Positions 1 through 8,278 of a stretch of DNA of 36,686 nt are shown here, in pieces (positions within the stretch are counted from its first letter, which is position 1; each line of letters begins with the position of its first letter). The notes below the pieces were generated by a model. It had not been told where the DNA came from, did no database searches, and worked only from the letters and a program-made list of their open reading frames with translations. The position numbers and the translations under genes are program-made. Origin of the DNA: Promethearchaeota archaeon (GTDB lineage: Archaea; Asgardarchaeota; Lokiarchaeia; Sigyniarchaeales; SOKP01). Where the stretch lies: contig JABXKB010000007.1 of assembly GCA_013375485.1 (NCBI GenBank), positions 1 to 36,686 of the forward strand, given 5' to 3'.

Positions 1-2
1 TG

Positions 3-950
3 TATCAAGAGATTGTTGAAGCTTCTTCTAATAGGACAGGTATTGAACTCAACAGTTATGACTATATTCAATACAAAATAGTATTTTCATTTGATCAAGA
101 ATTAGGATTAATGTTTATGTTTATAACTGATCTTAATGATGAACTTAGGCATACAAAACGTCAATTAGAAACCTTGCAAAAAGAATTTTTAGATACATTT
201 GGAGAAAGCACAGATAATTTGGATCCTTCTCTTATGGAGTTACTTGATCCTATAATGGATTCTATTCATAGGAATCTTAAAACAAAAATTTCCTTAGTTG
301 GGTTTTCAGGAGTAGGAAAAACAACGACCACAAAACTGATTTGCGCTACTGAAATTCCTTCTGTACATATTCCTACAATAACAGGAAAGATTTCAACCGT
401 AAAAATTGGTAAATTATATTTTCATTTATGGGATTTTGCAGGACAAGAACAATTTAGTTATTTATGGAATGATTTCATTCTCGGTAGCGATGCCGTTCTC
501 ATTATTACAGATTCTACATTAGAAAACGTGGAGAAAAGTAGGTTTTTTATTGAATTAATAAAAGAACACGCCCCTTATTCTCACACAGCTATAATAGGAA
601 ATAAGCAGGACTTACCTGACGCTTTAAATGTTGAAAAAATTGAAGAGATCCTTGGGTTAAAAACATATTCAATGGTCGCTATTGAACCAAATAATCGAGA
701 TAAAATGATCCAAATAATTGCAGATATCTTAGGGATAAGTACTGATGCTTCTCCCTTATTAAAACCTTTATTTGAGAGAGATCAACTAATCCATCAAGCA
801 AGAGTTAGCTTAGAAAATGGTGATATTGCTCAAACTGCTGAATATTTTGAAAAAATCTCTGATTTATGTCTTGAATTAGGAGATGATTCCCTTTATAAGG
901 ATTTTTATGAAAAAGCTAAGAAATTGAAAGGATATTTGACTAATCAATAA
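3..950 (+). CDS. Longin-type small GTPase, 5' end outside window
   Basis: Ras/Arf-superfamily GTPase. The frame is open to the left edge, so the ATG at 111 in the ORF track is internal and the true start lies upstream. From that ATG, the P-loop GFSGVGKT lies near residues 64-71, the G3 motif WDFAGQE near 107-113 and the G4 motif GNKQDL near 163-168; the G5 motif is weak. The segment before the P-loop contains strand-like sequence (IVFSFDQELGLMFMF) and a helix, which suggests a longin/roadblock-like N-terminal domain, but this domain is incomplete here. The C-terminal ~70 residues look helical, with no prenylation cysteine. G3 keeps the catalytic-type Gln, so it may hydrolyse GTP. It converges on the longin-like/surface protein pair. 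GTPase assignment is firm; the N-terminal domain identity is inferred. Confidence 0.85.
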   Translation, partial: YQEIVEASSNRTGIELNSYDYIQYKIVFSFDQELGLMFMFITDLNDELRHTKRQLETLQKEFLDTFGESTDNLDPSLMELLDPIMDSIHRNLKTKISLVGFSGVGKTTTTKLICATEIPSVHIPTITGKISTVKIGKLYFHLWDFAGQEQFSYLWNDFILGSDAVLIITDSTLENVEKSRFFIELIKEHAPYSHTAIIGNKQDLPDALNVEKIEEILGLKTYSMVAIEPNNRDKMIQIIADILGISTDASPLLKPLFERDQLIHQARVSLENGDIAQTAEYFEKISDLCLELGDDSLYKDFYEKAKKLKGYLTNQ

Positions 951-985
951 ATATTAAGCTTCTATTTAATCTTTCTATTATTAAA

Positions 986-1016
986 TAGACAAAAAAAAAA
1001 AATTAAAAAAAAAATT
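986..1016 (-). terminator. T-tract terminator of the minus-strand pair
   Basis: Immediately downstream of the 368-aa minus-strand gene, the plus strand carries long A runs broken by TT. Transcribed from the minus strand, these are two long U tracts, a typical archaeal intrinsic terminator without a required hairpin. The region is the convergence point with the GTPase gene. Confidence 0.5.
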
Positions 1017-2122
1017 TATTCTTCTTCTTCAGTTAATAGTTTTGTCGATCGATAGTTGTCATCGAGAACGTTTAGATATTCAATCAAAACACCCTCTGAT
1101 TTTGATTTTACTCCATATTGATGAATAATTGTGTTTAACATGTATTTAGGATAGAGTAATGAATTATAAAAATCAGTAAGTAAAGCATAATACTCATTTC
1201 CTTTAGTATCTTGAAATACGTGAATCATTTGATTATTCCATAATTTTTTTAAGCCACCATCTATATCATCTACTCCCTTTTTTCTAAGTTTCTCTAATAC
1301 ATTCTTGGTTACAATTGAAATTCGTAAAAGCTTCAATATTTCATAGATTTGGGGATCAGCAATAACTTGATCTAAAATCTTGGTGTTATCTTCATCGGTT
1401 GGACGATATTTTTGAAAAAAATTCCGTATAGCAACATTATATTCCTCAACAAATCTTTCAGGGAGTCCTCGTTCTACTGGATTCTTGAGTAACTTGATCG
1501 GAGGTCTTCTAATCATAAAAAGATCATTAATTAAAAAGATTAATTCAGAAGGCATTCCTTTTACTGATGTTTCTTTAATGATTTCCTTTTTAATTAATTC
1601 CATCAAAATCGCATCTACGTCAAAAAATCCCTCTCTATATCTATCTTTTAGCCATATTTTTAATTCAGATTTAGTAATCACGCCTTCTTCTCTAAGTCTA
1701 TTAATTATCAAACGATTGACACTATCCAAATACGTAATGGCTAAACTCTGTTCTTCATTTAAATTAGGATAAGTAGATAGTCGTTGGAACAGGAAGGGAA
1801 TCATTTCCAAATAAGCATCATCTTCGAAATTTTGGAAAATAACCCGTGAAATATCTGATAATCCCCCTTCATAAGCATCAGCATCCTCATCCAAATTAAG
1901 AAGTAAAATGATATAAAGAGGTTTCTCTCGACCTGTATAATATGAAGCAATATTTAGTGGACCTACTAATAGACTAATCATCCCTGGTTCTCCTGTATAT
2001 TCATGTGCTGCATAAATTTGCATTAAAGTTTCATCGCTAATAATGAGTTCTTCAGGGTATTTTGTAAGAATTTCAGTACTAACCTTAATATCCCATCTCA
2101 TTATAACTAATCCTATTGGCAT
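1016..2122 (-). CDS. Longin-like / winged-helix cytosolic protein
   Basis: Protein of 368 aa of unknown function. The first ~95 residues (GLVIMRWD..., LMQIYAAHEY, MISLLVGPLNIASYYTG, LYIILLLNLD) alternate strands and helices in the style of archaeal longin/roadblock-like domains. The middle and C-terminal parts are helical, with segments resembling winged-helix units (VITKSELKIWLKDRY; NVLEKLRKKGVDDIDGGLKKLW). No signal peptide or membrane segment. Its ATG overlaps the stop of the upstream giant surface protein (TAATG), and a strong GAGGTGAT site lies 9 bases before it, so the two are translationally coupled. An inner ATG at codon 8 is an alternative start. The coupling suggests it acts at the cytoplasmic tail of the surface protein. 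Longin assignment is by pattern only. Confidence 0.6.
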   Translation of the reverse strand: MPIGLVIMRWDIKVSTEILTKYPEELIISDETLMQIYAAHEYTGEPGMISLLVGPLNIASYYTGREKPLYIILLLNLDEDADAYEGGLSDISRVIFQNFEDDAYLEMIPFLFQRLSTYPNLNEEQSLAITYLDSVNRLIINRLREEGVITKSELKIWLKDRYREGFFDVDAILMELIKKEIIKETSVKGMPSELIFLINDLFMIRRPPIKLLKNPVERGLPERFVEEYNVAIRNFFQKYRPTDEDNTKILDQVIADPQIYEILKLLRISIVTKNVLEKLRKKGVDDIDGGLKKLWNNQMIHVFQDTKGNEYYALLTDFYNSLLYPKYMLNTIIHQYGVKSKSEGVLIEYLNVLDDNYRSTKLLTEEEE

Positions 2123-5100
2123 TACTCAATATCACCTCTTTGTTCTGTTATTTTATCTTTTATTGCTAATTTCTTTTTTGATTCTTCAATTCCTAGTGAT
2201 TTCTCAATTGATAGACCAATTTGCTTCCAATCATTCCCAAATAATTTTGCAATCATTTGCTCTTTTGAGGGAATAGATATTAATTCCTCAATCTTCTTCT
2301 TAGATTTTATTAAGCCCTTAACTTTCCTAATTTTCTTTACGTGGTTAGGGATTCTAGCCTGTTGAATAACTCGATATGCCACTACGCTACCTAAAACTCC
2401 GATTATGGACAAAGTTATCAAAATAAAATAAAAAGTAGGCATTCCAGGAAATATTTCTGCCATTTTAATCTCAATTGTAATTGATACTATTTCTTTTTTA
2501 AAATTAGTCTTTTGGAATGTAATTTCTCCAGATAGAGTTTTCGAAGAAGTAAATGCTTCTGGATAAGAGAGAAAAGTAATAGCATAAGTTCCATCTCCAT
2601 TATTAACAATACTGATATCTTCATATAATCCACCACCGATGAAAATGTTGATAGTTCCGTCTGTTATTGGAGATCCATCATAGGAATCAATAAGTGTGAT
2701 ATCAAAAGATAGTCTATCTCCAGAAATTATTCGAATAAGATTATTTCTAAATGGCTCTGTTATTGAAATGTTAAAAAATCTATTCTGTAAGAAAATAGTA
2801 GTCGCAATTATCTGTGAAGTGAAATTAACTTTAGAAATGATAATCTGAGTGGTTGAGGTAGTCGAGGTTTCATCCTCAGTTAATCGAGTATAATCTATTA
2901 CATTTACTGAGTAAGATCCATTTACACCTTCAGAGAACGTATAATTGTTATTTTGATAAACCATTGAAATTGTAGCATTTTGTAGTGGAATATCTCTTGT
3001 CAGATCATGAAGAATTATATCGAGATCTAAAGGATCTCCATTCCTGAGCGTAAGAATACCTTCCACAATTTTTTCCGTAGGAAATGTGTAATTGAAGATT
3101 CTTGACATAATTTCTAAATTAATTAGAGCGGATTTAGCTTTATAATTCTGTTTGTGTAATGTAACATATAAATAATAAAATCCAATCGATTTTAATTCTG
3201 TGTGAAAATCTAAAGTATGTGTGTTGTCACCGTTTTGAACTAAGAACCCAGTACCAGATACTCCAGGAATTCTAGATCCATTTGAATATAATTCTTCCCA
3301 AGTATAAGAAGCAGTAGTTAAATTACCTATATTCTCCTCTGAAATTATATCTTGATATATAAATTCAAAGGGATTAGGATCCTGAACCCAGACTTTTGAA
3401 TTAATGTAGACTAAGTCAGATTCGCCATTTAAAGTTGTTGGCCTTTCAAGAACCTGTAGAGAAGAAAAAATAGTCTGTGATGTGTAATTTTCTTTCGATG
3501 CAGTAATAGTGATTGGGTATGTACCTACATTTATAGCCGGAGACGTGTCAATTTCACAATAATAATATCCATTATGAACAGGATCTTCAACAAAATATTT
3601 GGTCGGTTGATTAATCCATTTGAATGTAATTATTGGATCTTCTAATGGATTATCAGGTAGACCATAATATCTAACTGTTATATTTATTAATTCACCAAAT
3701 TCCTTTTTGAGATCAGATACAATAAGGCGTGTTTCATAATCATATAAGTTTATAGATGTTGAGGATGCATTCACTTGGACTTGCTGATAATATGGTTCTG
3801 GAGGTTCATATCCCGGTATCTCACCATCAATTATAAACCAATACTTTTTGAAATTATATCCTGCGGATAATCTGCTTGAATTTATTGTAAAGGAATAGTT
3901 TTGCAAATTGGGACCATCATAATTTGGGGTCAAATCTTCGATTAATACTATTTCACCTGTTATCCAATCTTCTACATAGCAAGTAAAAGTTCCCTCATCA
4001 AGCACTTGAATCCAATTAATACCATCTGTTGAATATGATACATTTATTGTTACATGTAGATCTCCAATATTCCACACTGCTTGAGAAATATCCGCCAGTA
4101 ATTCTATTTGAGTTTCCAGAGCAGGTGGAGCGGCAGCTTCTTGAAAATCAAGTATAACTGTAGAATTTTGATATAACGTGTAATTATATATATTAACATC
4201 TGTTAGAGGCCCCCATTGGTATGGATCGGTGTAATTAACATAGAAATCAGCAAGAACACCAATTCTTCTGAGAGTTATGTTATATCTATAACCAATTAGA
4301 AAAATGAATGGTTTATAGGTTGCTTCATAATGAGATGCCCATCCATCATCATAAGTAGTTAGGGTTGTAATTAAGGAACTACCATTCCAAATTCTAACAC
4401 TAACATAAGGAACAGGATCATATGAATAAGCATCATCAATAACTCTAATATGCATCTTAGATAAAGCTGTTTTGTTATAAACATTTGTTAATTCTGTTGT
4501 GTTAATTTTTATTAATCCATTATGAGCACCAATACGATATCCCTTAACATCAATTAAAATTCCATAAGCCTCATAATTTTCTCCTTTAAGTTTATCATTA
4601 TCTACAGTTCCAATATCTATTGATTTAAAGAACTCAGTACCTGACATACTATTATTTTGATAAATGACATTTCCTACAGTTTGATTATTTTTATCTATGT
4701 AATAAATTGTCATGTTATCAATTCGGTCATCCATAGTTTCTAAGGTTATATTAAAATTAATCAACTTCTTATGAGTGAAATCTGACATTGAACCATTTGT
4801 ATAGATTCGTTCATAAACCCTATAATAATTTCCAGCTTCTTGGTCATAAGTACTTACAGGTAAAAGATGATCATAAAACTTTTCATTTTGGACATAATTA
4901 GATCGGTAGATATAGCTTGAATTCAAAAGAAATTCATTAACATTATATTTTGTGTTATCGAAATAAACTTCATAATAATAAAATGAAGCATTATTCCATC
5001 GAAATCTTGCTGTTCCATTAACCAATGATAGTTGTTTTAATAGTGTCCCTCCATTATCATCAAAAACTTTAACATATCCGTCATTGAGAAGATCTTCATC

Positions 5101-6777
5101 CCAATCAACGATTTCAAAGTCTATTGTCCATACATCTAAATATAATTCAAAAGTATGATCTAATTCAGAAACATTATAGAGATTCCATTTTGCGGTTCCA
5201 AAATTTTCAAGGTAACTATTAAATACTTCATCTTCATAGCTTGGAGAAAAAGTATAATTTACAGTAAAGTTATATATCCCAAAATTTAACCCAGTAAAAA
5301 TAGTCGTACCAGATTCATCAGTGATTTGTTTTTTCATTAAAGAACCATCCTGTACTAGCGATACTTCTGCATTTGAAATAATTCTACCATCAATATCGCG
5401 TGTAATAACTGTAATATCCGATTGTTGTATCTGGGGATCATTTAACACGATTGTTAAATCATCGTTGTAAGTAAATTCAACATCATCAACTTGGACAAAA
5501 CCAGTGTCATAATTACCCACTGTGTTTTCATCTCCATACATTCCTAATTCAAGTGATATATTTTGTCCCATATAATTACTTAGATCAAATGATACAAAAC
5601 CCGTTAATTCACCTAAATCTGTATCAAAAGTTCCTGTTACCGTGCCAAGGGTATAGTTTTGTAATGAATAACCACCTTTATTATTATGAGTGATTCCCTT
5701 AAAATACCCTAAATATTGACCTAGTTGTTGATGGTCATCAGGATCACCAAATAAATCACTTGAAGCATTAATTACTCGAACAAAATAACCATCATTGTAG
5801 GCTTTTGAAGAACTACCATCAAAACCCCAAATTCTAACGTTTTGCCAGAGTCTAAGATAAATTTTTCCACTACCATCATCTACAATTGGAACAACAAATG
5901 GGTTTGTGTATAAAACTCCACCATATTGATTATCAGGTCCAGTAGAATCAGTTATCGAAGTTTGGTTTGATCCCCATTTATAAGTATATGTCCCTCTCAC
6001 TTGAGTGTCTCCCACCGCAGTGGCAATCAAACAATTTTGCCACCATTCTGTTGCTTGATCTTCTGTCTGTGAATCTTCACCTACATCAGGGGGTCTCGGT
6101 GCAATATCATCCGGTATATCATCAGACCAATTCCAACCTACAGGATTATAGTAATGAGGTGAAACTGAAGGATTTCCAGTAGGATCATCATCGATAGGAA
6201 CATATTCAAAATCTCCATTTTTTATCGATCCAAGACCATAATCTACCGCTGTACTTTGAACTTGCATATTTCCAAAATATATGTATGTATCAGTTTGAGG
6301 AGAGCTGGAAGCAGTAAGATTTGTATTGAAGTAGATGGTTGCTTTTACTGCTGAATCATCGCCTAAATCTCCATCAAAATCCTTAAAAATGTAATACTCT
6401 CTTTCTATAGGCTCATTATTTATGTATTCAATCACTCTTATATCTTTTAATGAGTCATTTACTTTACCTTGATAATCATCATCTCTATATGGCAAAACTA
6501 CACTCACACCATAATTCTCTAAATCAACTCCAGCTTGATTCGTTATATTTACTAAAGTTCTATAAGGCCAATTAGAATCCCACCAAGGATGTTCACCGAA
6601 AACACTTAATTCTGGACTAATTCCATTGATGCCATCGATATCTTCGTTTGAATTCTCTTTAGAATATTCTATGCTAGAAAAATTCAATAAAAACGTAGGG
6701 AAAAGACCTATTAGGAGTAAGGTAAGTATCAAAGTTCCTTTCCTTTTCCGAATTTTATGTATTTTTTGTGATTTCAT
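2122..6777 (-). CDS. Giant surface-anchored beta-sandwich protein with DUF2341-like domain
   Basis: Protein of 1551 aa with a basic N-terminus and hydrophobic signal segment (about residues 12-33), then a DUF2341-like start of the mature region (WWDSNWPYRTLVNITN). The long extracellular part is rich in N-x-S/T sequons, aromatic residues and repeated Ig/CARDB-like strands, including a carboxypeptidase-regulatory-like piece (DIDGRIISNAEVSLVQDG). A single membrane helix near residues 1445-1467 (TFYFILITLSIIGVLGS) is followed by a cytoplasmic tail of ~85 basic, helical residues. This topology suggests an S-layer-associated or receptor-like protein whose tail is available for cytosolic partners. 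It is coupled to the longin-like protein downstream. No catalytic motif was seen. No Shine-Dalgarno site is visible before the ATG, so it may be leaderless. Confidence 0.75.
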   Translation of the reverse strand: MKSQKIHKIRKRKGTLILTLLLIGLFPTFLLNFSSIEYSKENSNEDIDGINGISPELSVFGEHPWWDSNWPYRTLVNITNQAGVDLENYGVSVVLPYRDDDYQGKVNDSLKDIRVIEYINNEPIEREYYIFKDFDGDLGDDSAVKATIYFNTNLTASSSPQTDTYIYFGNMQVQSTAVDYGLGSIKNGDFEYVPIDDDPTGNPSVSPHYYNPVGWNWSDDIPDDIAPRPPDVGEDSQTEDQATEWWQNCLIATAVGDTQVRGTYTYKWGSNQTSITDSTGPDNQYGGVLYTNPFVVPIVDDGSGKIYLRLWQNVRIWGFDGSSSKAYNDGYFVRVINASSDLFGDPDDHQQLGQYLGYFKGITHNNKGGYSLQNYTLGTVTGTFDTDLGELTGFVSFDLSNYMGQNISLELGMYGDENTVGNYDTGFVQVDDVEFTYNDDLTIVLNDPQIQQSDITVITRDIDGRIISNAEVSLVQDGSLMKKQITDESGTTIFTGLNFGIYNFTVNYTFSPSYEDEVFNSYLENFGTAKWNLYNVSELDHTFELYLDVWTIDFEIVDWDEDLLNDGYVKVFDDNGGTLLKQLSLVNGTARFRWNNASFYYYEVYFDNTKYNVNEFLLNSSYIYRSNYVQNEKFYDHLLPVSTYDQEAGNYYRVYERIYTNGSMSDFTHKKLINFNITLETMDDRIDNMTIYYIDKNNQTVGNVIYQNNSMSGTEFFKSIDIGTVDNDKLKGENYEAYGILIDVKGYRIGAHNGLIKINTTELTNVYNKTALSKMHIRVIDDAYSYDPVPYVSVRIWNGSSLITTLTTYDDGWASHYEATYKPFIFLIGYRYNITLRRIGVLADFYVNYTDPYQWGPLTDVNIYNYTLYQNSTVILDFQEAAAPPALETQIELLADISQAVWNIGDLHVTINVSYSTDGINWIQVLDEGTFTCYVEDWITGEIVLIEDLTPNYDGPNLQNYSFTINSSRLSAGYNFKKYWFIIDGEIPGYEPPEPYYQQVQVNASSTSINLYDYETRLIVSDLKKEFGELINITVRYYGLPDNPLEDPIITFKWINQPTKYFVEDPVHNGYYYCEIDTSPAINVGTYPITITASKENYTSQTIFSSLQVLERPTTLNGESDLVYINSKVWVQDPNPFEFIYQDIISEENIGNLTTASYTWEELYSNGSRIPGVSGTGFLVQNGDNTHTLDFHTELKSIGFYYLYVTLHKQNYKAKSALINLEIMSRIFNYTFPTEKIVEGILTLRNGDPLDLDIILHDLTRDIPLQNATISMVYQNNNYTFSEGVNGSYSVNVIDYTRLTEDETSTTSTTQIIISKVNFTSQIIATTIFLQNRFFNISITEPFRNNLIRIISGDRLSFDITLIDSYDGSPITDGTINIFIGGGLYEDISIVNNGDGTYAITFLSYPEAFTSSKTLSGEITFQKTNFKKEIVSITIEIKMAEIFPGMPTFYFILITLSIIGVLGSVVAYRVIQQARIPNHVKKIRKVKGLIKSKKKIEELISIPSKEQMIAKLFGNDWKQIGLSIEKSLGIEESKKKLAIKDKITEQRGDIE

Positions 6778-6924
6778 AAAATCATCATATTAAATTAATA
6801 TTTTTTGAATAAATTGTTAAAAATATTATATGAGAAGATAAATAAAACATTATGCTTATAGTCAAATTCTTATATAAAGAATTAGGGAAGAATCGATCTT
6901 ATTTATGGATACAATTTTTACTAA

Positions 6925-7560
6925 TTATGTCTCTTTCTCTAATAAAAGATAGATTTTTCGCTTCCTTTGGCTATTTGGATGATCTATTATGAAATTTCCA
7001 TGAAAACCTGTGCTTTCTGTAATAATTTTACCGATATTTTCTAAGATTTTCTTACTTTTAGGATAAAATTGAATGACAACTCGGGAATTAGGTTTTAAGA
7101 TCTGAAAAAAAGATTTAGATAAACTTTTTAACATCAAACTCATTTGTTGGTTTTCAATGTCTCTATATATCCATTGTAATGCTGAAATAGATATAATAGC
7201 ATCAAATGTGCTTGGTTTAAAAGGAGGAAGACACATATCTGCAACAATTGGGTTTAATTCTTTTATATCATAATAATTTAAGAATTCAGAAATGAGATCA
7301 ATAGCCACTGTTTTATATCCTATCTCATTTAAATACATCGCAGTAAATCCTGGACCACTACCGGCGTCTAAGATTAATAAATCGTCTCTTTCAAGATTTA
7401 AAAGTTCTAAAGCTCTGATCGTAATTTCTTCTTGTGTTTTCATAATACTTTTAGAGGATGCATATTGTTCAAGGATTTCTCCTTTAAAGTAATCTGAGAC
7501 ATCACTATATATCTCTTCTGGTCTTTTCCTTTTTACATTAAAATCGTAATTATTACTCAA
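6925..7560 (-). CDS. Bud23-like SAM-dependent rRNA methyltransferase
   Basis: Class I SAM methyltransferase of 211 aa, starting at TTG. Motif I is LDAGSGPGF near residue 65. Several blocks match the eukaryotic Bud23/WBSCR22 family rather than generic UbiE-type enzymes: a leading RPEEIYSD segment, TIRALELLNL just before motif I, FDAIISISALQWIYR, VVIQFYPKSK, and a C-terminal GFHGNFIIDHPNSQRKRKIYLLL block. Bud23 with Trm112 makes N7-methylguanosine in the small-subunit rRNA decoding region. Eukaryotic Bud23 has a basic tail longer than the one seen here. The gene stands alone between the surface protein and the divergent eS25-like gene. Family resemblance is recalled rather than searched, but several independent blocks agree. 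Confidence 0.75.
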   Translation of the reverse strand: MSNNYDFNVKRKRPEEIYSDVSDYFKGEILEQYASSKSIMKTQEEITIRALELLNLERDDLLILDAGSGPGFTAMYLNEIGYKTVAIDLISEFLNYYDIKELNPIVADMCLPPFKPSTFDAIISISALQWIYRDIENQQMSLMLKSLSKSFFQILKPNSRVVIQFYPKSKKILENIGKIITESTGFHGNFIIDHPNSQRKRKIYLLLEKET

Positions 7561-7707
7561 ATTTATTGAATTTTAATATTTTACTTAGCCATTCAACGCT
7601 GAAATTAAACTTTCAATAATAAATCAAAAATTTTATTAAATTTTAAATATTTATAATTTCATTCAGCTAATATTCTTTAAAATTTATTAAATATAAAGTG
7701 ATTTCTA

Positions 7708-8007
7708 GTGTCGGAAAAAGAAGAAAAACAAATAGTTAGAAAAACTACACTAAATCTTAGAAGAAAATACGGAAGAACAAAACAAATAAATATTGTTGAG
7801 AGAGATGCTTTTATTCCTAAAAATATAGAAAAAGAAATAAAAGAAGCGATCATGAAAAAGAAAACAATTTTAGCAACTGACATTGCAATGAGGTATGATA
7901 TAAGAGTATCGACAGTAAAATTACTTTTAAAACAATACGAAGATGAAGGTTTAATCAAATTGTTTGATCCATCCTTAAAATTAAAAATTTATGTTCCTTC
8001 ATCTTAA
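7708..8007 (+). CDS. eS25-like ribosomal / winged-helix protein
   Basis: Protein of 99 aa starting at GTG, with a basic lysine/arginine-rich N-terminus and a winged-helix C-terminal half (ILATDIAMRYDIRVSTVKLLLKQYEDEGLIKLF). This matches the layout of ribosomal protein eS25 in archaea and eukaryotes: a basic disordered arm, then a winged helix with a DIAMRYDIRVS-type recognition segment, ending soon after a beta wing (LKIYVPS). An alternative is a small DNA-binding regulator, since the fold is shared. It is transcribed divergently from the Bud23-like gene, so two genes of likely ribosomal role share one intergenic region. The start is chosen because residues after GTG (MSEKEEK) look coding and the next in-frame start is far inside the protein. 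Confidence 0.65.
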   Translation: MSEKEEKQIVRKTTLNLRRKYGRTKQINIVERDAFIPKNIEKEIKEAIMKKKTILATDIAMRYDIRVSTVKLLLKQYEDEGLIKLFDPSLKLKIYVPSS

Positions 8008-8160
8008 AAGTATCAATCTATTACTTACAATCCTACATTTTTAAAGAAACCAAAAATTTGCTTTTACTGCTTTAGAAAGGAAATAAATTTATATACATAG
8101 GGTTTTAAGATCATTAAAGTATTTTATGAAAATAAACTGACATATTTCATTTTACTTGAA

Positions 8161-8265
8161 GCAGATGTAGCCTAGCTGGTAAGACGCCGGCCTCGAGTGT
8201 TAATAGTGATGATCAAGAAAGCCGGTGCGCGTAAGCGCTCGGGGGTTCGATTCCCTCCATCTGCG
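8161..8265 (+). tRNA. tRNA-Ser(CGA) with 22-base intron
   Basis: The acceptor arm GCAGATG pairs with CATCTGC and G is the discriminator base. The anticodon stem is CCGGC/GCCGG around the loop CT-CGA-G...A, giving anticodon CGA (8194-8196), which reads the serine codon UCG. An intron of 22 bases (8198-8219) sits at the canonical position 37/38. A long variable arm (GCGC-GTAA-GCGC) confirms a class II tRNA, and the T arm is GGGGG-TTCGATT-CCCTC. The D stem has a C11-A24 mismatch (GCC against GAC), which is unusual. A T run follows directly as terminator. No CCA is encoded. Confidence 0.92.
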
Positions 8266-8270
8266 TTTTT
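8266..8270 (+). terminator. T5 terminator after tRNA-Ser
   Basis: TTTTT directly after the discriminator base of tRNA-Ser, typical of archaeal tRNA genes. Confidence 0.45.
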
Positions 8271-8278
8271 ATTACAAT

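Noticed and set aside
2043-2276. 77-aa hydrophobic plus-strand ORF over the surface-protein tail.
   Set aside because: Antisense of the coupled stop-start junction; both minus-strand genes are clearly real.
8198-8219. GTGATGA inside the tRNA-Ser intron matches a box C of C/D guide RNAs.
   Set aside because: The intron is only 22 bases, with no box D or guide segment, so it cannot form a C/D RNA.
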